Made by a program: the position numbers and the translations under genes. From contig CM021322.1 of NCBI GenBank assembly GCA_010645155.1, positions 11,805,841 to 11,869,840 on the forward strand: a DNA stretch of 64,000 nt, in the 5' to 3' direction. Within the stretch, counting starts at the first letter, position 1. Every line of letters starts with the position of its first letter. Below the pieces are notes generated by a model that saw only the letters and a list, made by a program, of their open reading frames with translations, was not told the origin of the DNA and searched no databases. This stretch comes from Tigriopus japonicus (taxonomy: Eukaryota > Arthropoda > Copepoda > Harpacticoida > Harpacticidae). Below are positions 58,613-64,000 of the stretch, in pieces.

Positions 58613-60311
58613 AATGACTCAAAGTCTCTCCAGACCATACACTAGAGACACTACAATGAGACCTAATCTGATCTTGGAAAACCAAACACCAATTGTACAG
58701 TTCATTACCGTATACCCCATTCTTTTCTTCCGTTTTTTAAGTTCAAATACATTGCATCACCTCTTCTATATCTCAATATCTCCATCCGCTGGTCATCCCA
58801 GCAGGGACATATCCAATCAAACTCGTCCCAATCTTATCCAAAGAAATTCTAAATAAACCCGTTGCAATTATAAGAAACTATTTAAATAAAGCCCAATAAC
58901 GGCCGCCGGTCTCGACTCCCTTATGAATTCCCGGGACTCGGACGATTCAGCGCCCCATCGACTCGAGAAAGGGGAATGAGTGAGTGGGTGGGGGTGAATA
59001 GAGAAAAGTGGTAAAAATGGCCAAGAAAACACCATTGGCTACCTTGATTCGGTAGATGGACGCATGGATGGATAGATGGATGGACGGACCGACGTTCGAC
59101 CGCCTGTGGAACCCCTTCAAGATGTTGGTCGAGGCTCTCTTCAGCACGTACGTACTCCGTGGGTTTGAACTGAGTGGGTAGCTCGTTGGGGGATTCCAAG
59201 TTCTCTTTTACCTGAACTTGGAATACCAAAGCTGGACTTGAACACCACTTTAAGGCATGCAATGGCAACAAGTACGACGACAATAACAACAACAAATGAG
59301 GGAGAACGAGGAGAACAGCCCCCGACAGCAGCAGCTTCTCCCACCACCTTTTGAGTGCACAACAAATCCATGCACCCTCTTGATCAACCAACCCTTTTGG
59401 GGCATCTTGGTTCCTTTCCTTCTTGGGGTGAGTGAGTAACTTGGGTGCTTGGGATTGGTGGTCGGTTGGCTCAGGTAGCGGATGGTGTTTCAAGGTGAGT
59501 GACCTTTCGTATTTTTTCTCCTCTTCGGCTTAAATTCAGACACCAAGGGAGGATTTGAACCTCAAAGAATGATTTTAGATACTGGAATAACAAGAGCTTT
59601 CACGCATTTACCTTACTCATCAACCTTCGACAGACTCGCTGCTAGTTTATGCCCGACATGAACGGATCACGGATTGATTGTTTTGCGCTAATCAAAGCGC
59701 CAAATGATATTCGCCAATCAAAATCGAACCTATACTTTGCTAAGACCTCCAATAGTGGGCCCTTCCATTACAGATTTATGCATCAGAAGTGCACCAATCG
59801 GTTAGCTGCCCTACAAATCTCTCACAGTACGGAAACGTACTCAGTCCTCACTCTCATTTATACGTCCATGTTCATGATGAAGGAAGGTTTACCCTGGGCT
59901 GGCTGGCAGGCATGATACTTACTTACCATAGGCTAACCCAGTCTTATAATGATGATCTCGAGACTATTTTTTCTCGTCACAACGTCGAAATCCTCTTAAA
60001 GTGAGTGAGTGAATGCATGTATGAGGTTGTGCAAGAGGCATCAAAGGCGAAGAAGAAGGAGGTTGGTTCGCTTTTTTTACTCCAGCCTCTCTGTCTCTCT
60101 CTTTCTGCGCTTCTCTGGTTGCCGGTGAGTGTTTGCATTCGAGTCGAGAGTCGGTTCCCATTCGCTAAAATTCGATTCGCTATTTTCATCATTTTTTGCA
60201 ACGCTTTGACATGCCAAAATATCATTGGTTGGTTGGGACCCGCAAGCGGCTCTCTTCGCCGTCCTTTTTGACTGCCATCCACGTCACTCTCCGTTCTGGC
60301 GATGGTGTGTG
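58613..60311. other. Intergenic DNA, no gene recognised
   Basis: Includes GGATGGAT-type repetition near 59063-59085. The 190-codon minus-strand frame at 58921-59493 crosses it and is not supported as a gene. Confidence 0.45.
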
Positions 60312-61164
60312 CACTAACACCGGGATAGCAGGAATTCAGTGCGACTTTTTACCGTAATAGCAGTACCCGCCGGGATAGCAGGAAGGGATAGCAGTACCCT
60401 TCGCCAAATGATAGGGTTCCTGCTAATTCGTCAAGAAAAATTGTCTCCCAAAAGGTTACTGCTAGTGTTAATACCAGGGTTAATTTGGAAACATCAACTT
60501 CCTTGACAGAAATCGACTAAAAAGTTCTCGCAACCTCTTCACTAATTCCAGGGTTAACTGGGGGTTGAAGTCCTGCTAAAGGAGTTAAATTAGTTCATCA
60601 TTGGATTCCCCCATGAAGAAAAAGTTTAACTTCCTTGGCAGGCAGTTTGTAGTCCTGCTAAAGGGGTTAACTTTTCATGAAAGAATTCAAGTACTGGATA
60701 AGGACAAACAGATGTTCCTGCTAAGGGAGTTAAATTAGTTCATCATTGGATTCCCCCATGAAGAAAAAGTTTAACTTCCTTGGCAGGCAGTTTGTAGTCC
60801 TGCTAAAGGGGTTAACTTTTCATGAAAGAATTCAAGTACTGGATAAGGACAAACACATGTTCCTGCTAAGGGAGTTAAATTAGTTCAATTAGCATTAGCA
60901 GGAACTGCACATCCTTGCAGCATTAGCAGGAACTTCCTGTCATTCTGGTAAAATACAGGCTGCGTTATCCAGTAATAGCAGGAAAAAAAGTTCTAATATT
61001 TTAATTACATATTTTTTAATGCCAAATGAAAGCTCGTCTTTAGATGAGATTGTGTTTTTTTTTATATCAATATTGGTCGTCCAGATCATTGGTATTTAAG
61101 CTTTAAAATTTTTGTTCTGCTATTGCTGAATGGAACCGCAGTTACTGCTATTGACGGTTTAGTG
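60312..61164. mobile_element. CACTA-like non-autonomous element with 145-bp tandem duplication
   Basis: The left end CACTAACACCGGGATAGCAG and the complement of the right end, CACTAAACCGTCAATAGCAG, form terminal inverted repeats. TAGCAG(G/T)A recurs through both halves, direct on the left and near the centre and inverted (TCCTGCTA) elsewhere, like the subterminal repeats of CACTA transposons. A nearly identical 145-bp unit is repeated at 60571-60715 and 60716-60860, with the start of a third at 60861. No transposase is present. A target duplication was not found (flanks GTG and CGT). Confidence 0.55.
60571..60890. repeat. 145-bp tandem duplication inside the CACTA-like element
   Basis: Two full units and about 30 bp of a third. 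The full units differ at only a few positions (for example AAAGGAG versus AAGGGAG, CAGATG versus CACATG), implying a recent duplication or conversion. Confidence 0.93.
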
Positions 61165-61667
61165 CGTATTGGTGTGTGCAAAGAAAGAAAGAAAGAAAGA
61201 GAGAGAGTGACGAGACTTTGTACATAGGTAGATGGAGGTTTCTTGGATTGTCATGAGTTGAGTACTGAGTTGGCTGGACTGCTAATTCTTGGTTCTTAAT
61301 AATGAGGATCACAGAGATACGGAGAGAGAAAAAGAGTCCCTCAGTGAAGAGAAGGGTTGGTTGGGAGCGAACAAGGCTTGAATGCATGCATGAAGGGATT
61401 GTATACACAGTACACTTCAAAATGAGAGACGACTGCCAATTATGGCTGAGCCCGAGTGACTTTTTTGAAGTCTCACAAACTCATTTTCCCCTCTTCTTCT
61501 TTCCGTTTTTCTTCCCCGCTCACATCGCTAATTCTCACCCTGGGTTGAAATCGTGAATCTGGTTCCTGTTGAATGCCATAAAAATCCGTATCTGAAATGC
61601 CACATCATAAGTTCAAAAGACTTGTGAAAGAAATAGTGGCAAGAGGATCCTAATACATGGTTTAAAG
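61165..61667. other. Intergenic DNA with (AAAG)n/(AG)n tract
   Basis: An AAAG then AG tract lies at 61181-61207. Nothing else was recognised. Confidence 0.5.
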
Positions 61668-61853
61668 CAGGGTTAGGCAACCGGTGGGCCGCGGCCCACT
61701 TTGAGCCAAAGGGTAGTCTTTGGTGGGCACAGGAGTTATGGGGAAAGTCTAAAATAGTGGGCCCGCGAGACATCCTTGGTACTGTACTGGTGGTCTCCAA
61801 AGCTCTTTGATCGTTAATTTGTGGGCCCCTGACAACATGGCAACAAATTTGTG
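61668..61853. mobile_element. Truncated copy of the hAT-type MITE seen at 10042-10289
   Basis: It starts CAGGGTTAGGCAACCGGTGG and follows the first copy (TAGTCTTTGGTGGGC, AAAATAGTGGGCCC, ACATCCTTGGTACTGTACT) with an internal deletion. It stops at AACAAATTTGTG, so the right terminal repeat is missing. Confidence 0.75.
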
Positions 61854-62138
61854 CAATGGTGAAATTCAATCAAAACTTCAAAATTTACCAATTGATGACG
61901 TGAAAGAGTGAGGCCAGTAAGATGTTCAAAGACTTTTCTCCCTGATTTGCTCTCTCTTTTTGCTCCAACTATCAGCAAATTTCAAGTTCTGATTGAATTC
62001 CTTAATGCTGGGTTAACCGACCACTTTGGAAGTTATTAAAGGATGAATGATTTGGTAACTCTTTGGCAGCCCAATCAATACCACTATCCTCATTGAGGAT
62101 AGTAGTAATAATGATCCAAACCTGTTATGTAATTGTAC

Positions 62139-62383
62139 TTTTTTTTTTTGGATTGTGGGTGCTAGGGTCGGAGGGTTGAGCCTCGCCCGGCCAGCGAAGC
62201 CAGCCATCACATCATCCAGTTTTTCCGATAGGCAATTTCAAGTCCGGTATCAGAATGGTTCTCCGTCTGTGGGGGTGGAATAGCGTCTAAAAGTTTCCTT
62301 GCGAAAGGTCGGGGAGGAGAATCGAACCTGGGACCTCTCTCACTACAGGAAACTGCACTAACCACTACACCACGTCTCCTCCC
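62139..62383 (-). mobile_element. tRNA-derived SINE, family 1, copy C (nested)
   Basis: The minus-strand head begins GGGAGGAGACGTGGTGTAG with B box GGTTCGATTCTCC. The tail is the poly-T tract at 62139-62149. Its body is nearly the same as copy A, including GCCAGCGAAGCCAGCCATCA on the plus strand. It sits about 20 bp inside the hAT-type element and therefore inserted after it. Confidence 0.82.
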
Positions 62384-62427
62384 ATGTTACTTTCATACTT
62401 TCAATTACATTTCAATGTAGTTGTACT

Positions 62428-62928
62428 TAATCAAATCTGAGCTCAAAGTAATTGTAATTGTAAGTAATCAAATTTGAGCTCAAAGTAATTGTAATTGTAA
62501 TTAATCAAAATTGAGTTCAAAGTAATTGTAAATGTAATTGATCAAATTTGAGGTCATATTTATTGTAATTGTAAGTAATCAAATTTGAGCTCAAGTAATT
62601 GTAATTGTAATTAATCAAATTTGAGCTAAAGGTAATTGTAATTGTAAGAGCTCAAAGTAATTGTAATTGTAATTAATCTAATTTGAGGTCAAATTAATTG
62701 TAATTGTAATTTATCTAATTTGAGCTAAAGGTAATTATAATTAATCAAATTTGAGCTCAAAGTAATTGTAATTAATCAAATTTGAGCTCAAAGTAATTGT
62801 AGTTCATCAAATTTGAGCTCAAAGTAATTGTAATTAATCAAATTAGAGCTCAAAGTAATTGTAACTAATCAAATTTGAGCTCAAAGTAATTGTAACTAAT
62901 CAAATTTGAGCTCAAAGTAATTGTAATG
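62428..62928. repeat. AT-rich minisatellite, about 15 copies of a unit near 31 bp
   Basis: The unit is built on ATTTGAGCTCAAAG plus TAATTGTAATTAATC. Each full copy has the palindrome TTGAGCTCAA. Unit length varies (about 28-38 bp) on the left and becomes regular on the right. Confidence 0.93.
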
Positions 62929-63306
62929 AATTTCATTTTGGCCCAAATCATTGTGAATTTTCAACTACAAATTACAATGAAATTTTCAGCTCCGTATCAA
63001 ATTTTGAGACTATAGACTAGATTAATTTATCCACAAATTTCCGTTATTATTTAGGATGGATTATGATGAACCCTGAGTGGCACAAGTCTTTTGTGCATCT
63101 CTTGCATTTTGCCCCTGAAACAATATGAGGGCAAGTTGATTTTGAGAAAAATTGTAATTTAAATGCAATTCAATTACTTTTTGAATGTAATTGTAATTAA
63201 TTACATTGAAAATAAAGTAAATGTAATGACACTCATTTTAATTTGGGACCAATGAAATCGTAATTAATTGTATTTCAAAAGTTTTTGTTACAGGTCTGTA
63301 ATGATC

Positions 63307-64000
63307 CAATATCACTCTAACTAACAAAAGTGGTGTCTTATGTGAAAAATGATAAAATGCACTCCTGGGCCGCAAGTTAATATACCTTATTCGATCAAGC
63401 ATCCACAAGTGTCAAGTGTTCACAAATGTTGTTTCTTGTGAGAGGTTTGCACTCGAACTCACTTTCGTAACCTTCCTAAAGAGCTCCAATCTATTTTTTG
63501 CGCATGGCCGAGATCGGCATTTCCGTACCACAACGAACGCTTGTTGTTGTCCTCCGATCAAAAGAATAATGGTAAATTTTTAGTAACCTTAAATTAGGGC
63601 AAAAGTAGACTTGTTTGCGAGAAAGAATATGACAGGTTTGTCGTGTGTTATCTCTTAAATTATGAACGAATTTCTGAACTTCTCCTCTCCCATTTTATCT
63701 CACCAATTCTCGGGCACCACCTATTTTCCCCTCTTTTAAATGTCAGAATCAGACCAACCCAAACTCGACTAATTCAGTTTAAGTTGTCTGAGAACAACAA
63801 TCACAATTTATTATCAATATTACTAAAGGTTATATTAATAAAAACCTTTTTTGGTTGTTTAGGTCTCAATAATTTTTTTAAGGCTTTGCAACCTATTCTT
63901 AACTTATTTTCGCATTTTCTTTGAAAACTAAGACACGAAATATCAAAAATAGTGGATTAAGCGAAACCATTTTTTGAGGTCTCAGTAAGTACTTTCTACT
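63307..64000. other. Right-end intergenic DNA, no gene recognised
   Basis: AT-rich. The only sizeable frame (63643-63924) has no recognisable similarity and runs close to the window edge. Confidence 0.4.

Larger units (their letters stand above)
62117..63298. mobile_element. hAT-type element with perfect 8-bp target duplication, minisatellite core and nested SINE
   Basis: The left end CAAACCTGTTA and the complement of the right end, CAGACCTGTAA, are inverted repeats (9 of 11). Identical TAATGATC 8-mers flank at 62109-62116 and 63299-63306. Inside are the SINE at 62139-62383, an array of about 15 units (62428-62928) and AT-rich GTAATTGTAATTAATTAC DNA. No transposase is present. Confidence 0.65.

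Noticed and set aside
58921..59493. 190-codon minus-strand frame as a membrane protein gene
   Set aside because: Part of it is encoded by a GGATGGAT-type simple repeat, it has no family similarity, and no exon or polyadenylation context supports it.
62428..62928. CRISPR-like regular array
   Set aside because: Units are head-to-tail AT-rich minisatellite without unique spacers, in a eukaryotic genome.

Overview
The window is nuclear DNA of an animal, most likely an arthropod and plausibly an aquatic crustacean such as a copepod. The evidence is GT-AG introns, many only about 65-100 bp long, AATAAA-type polyadenylation signals, metazoan-type Mediator and release-factor proteins, and intergenic DNA full of hAT-type, mariner-type, LINE and tRNA-SINE remnants. 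The species cannot be fixed from the sequence. No prokaryotic operon, CRISPR array, rRNA or functional tRNA gene was seen.

Layout. 1-2310 (+): the 3' part of the Mediator subunit MED16, running off the left edge. 2706-7045 (-): a seven-exon BCCT-family (betaine/carnitine/choline) transporter, tail to tail with MED16. 7.1-17.1 kb: gene-free DNA with a complete hAT-type MITE, a long ATT microsatellite and a mariner-type transposase relic flanked by inverted minisatellite arrays. 17154-18213 (+): a two-exon DUF985/cupin_5 protein. 18680-20287 (+): an intronless orphan 7TM receptor with a giant second intracellular loop. 21174-24834 (-): translation termination factor eRF3 (GSPT/Sup35 family), seven exons, with a GC-rich upstream region. 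26-35.5 kb: gene-free DNA with two TSD-flanked hAT-type elements, a lone hAT terminus, a LINE 3' relic and two tRNA-derived SINEs. 35576-39321 (-): a two-exon, 655-aa, Ser/Pro/Ala-rich nuclear regulator candidate with a CtBP-type motif and a distinctive basic C-terminal block. 39.3-64 kb: a roughly 25 kb gene desert upstream of it, rich in microsatellites and, towards the right end, mobile elements: a SINE, a CACTA-like element with a 145-bp tandem duplication, a truncated MITE copy, and a hAT-type element holding a minisatellite and a nested SINE.

The genes do not form a pathway. MED16 and the last regulator act in transcription and eRF3 acts in translation termination. The BCCT carrier would import compatible solutes or choline-like compounds, and the receptor is an orphan. 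The most unusual protein-level items are the BCCT carrier with a Cys-rich extracellular insertion and the divergent receptor. The most unusual DNA-level items are the composite transposons.
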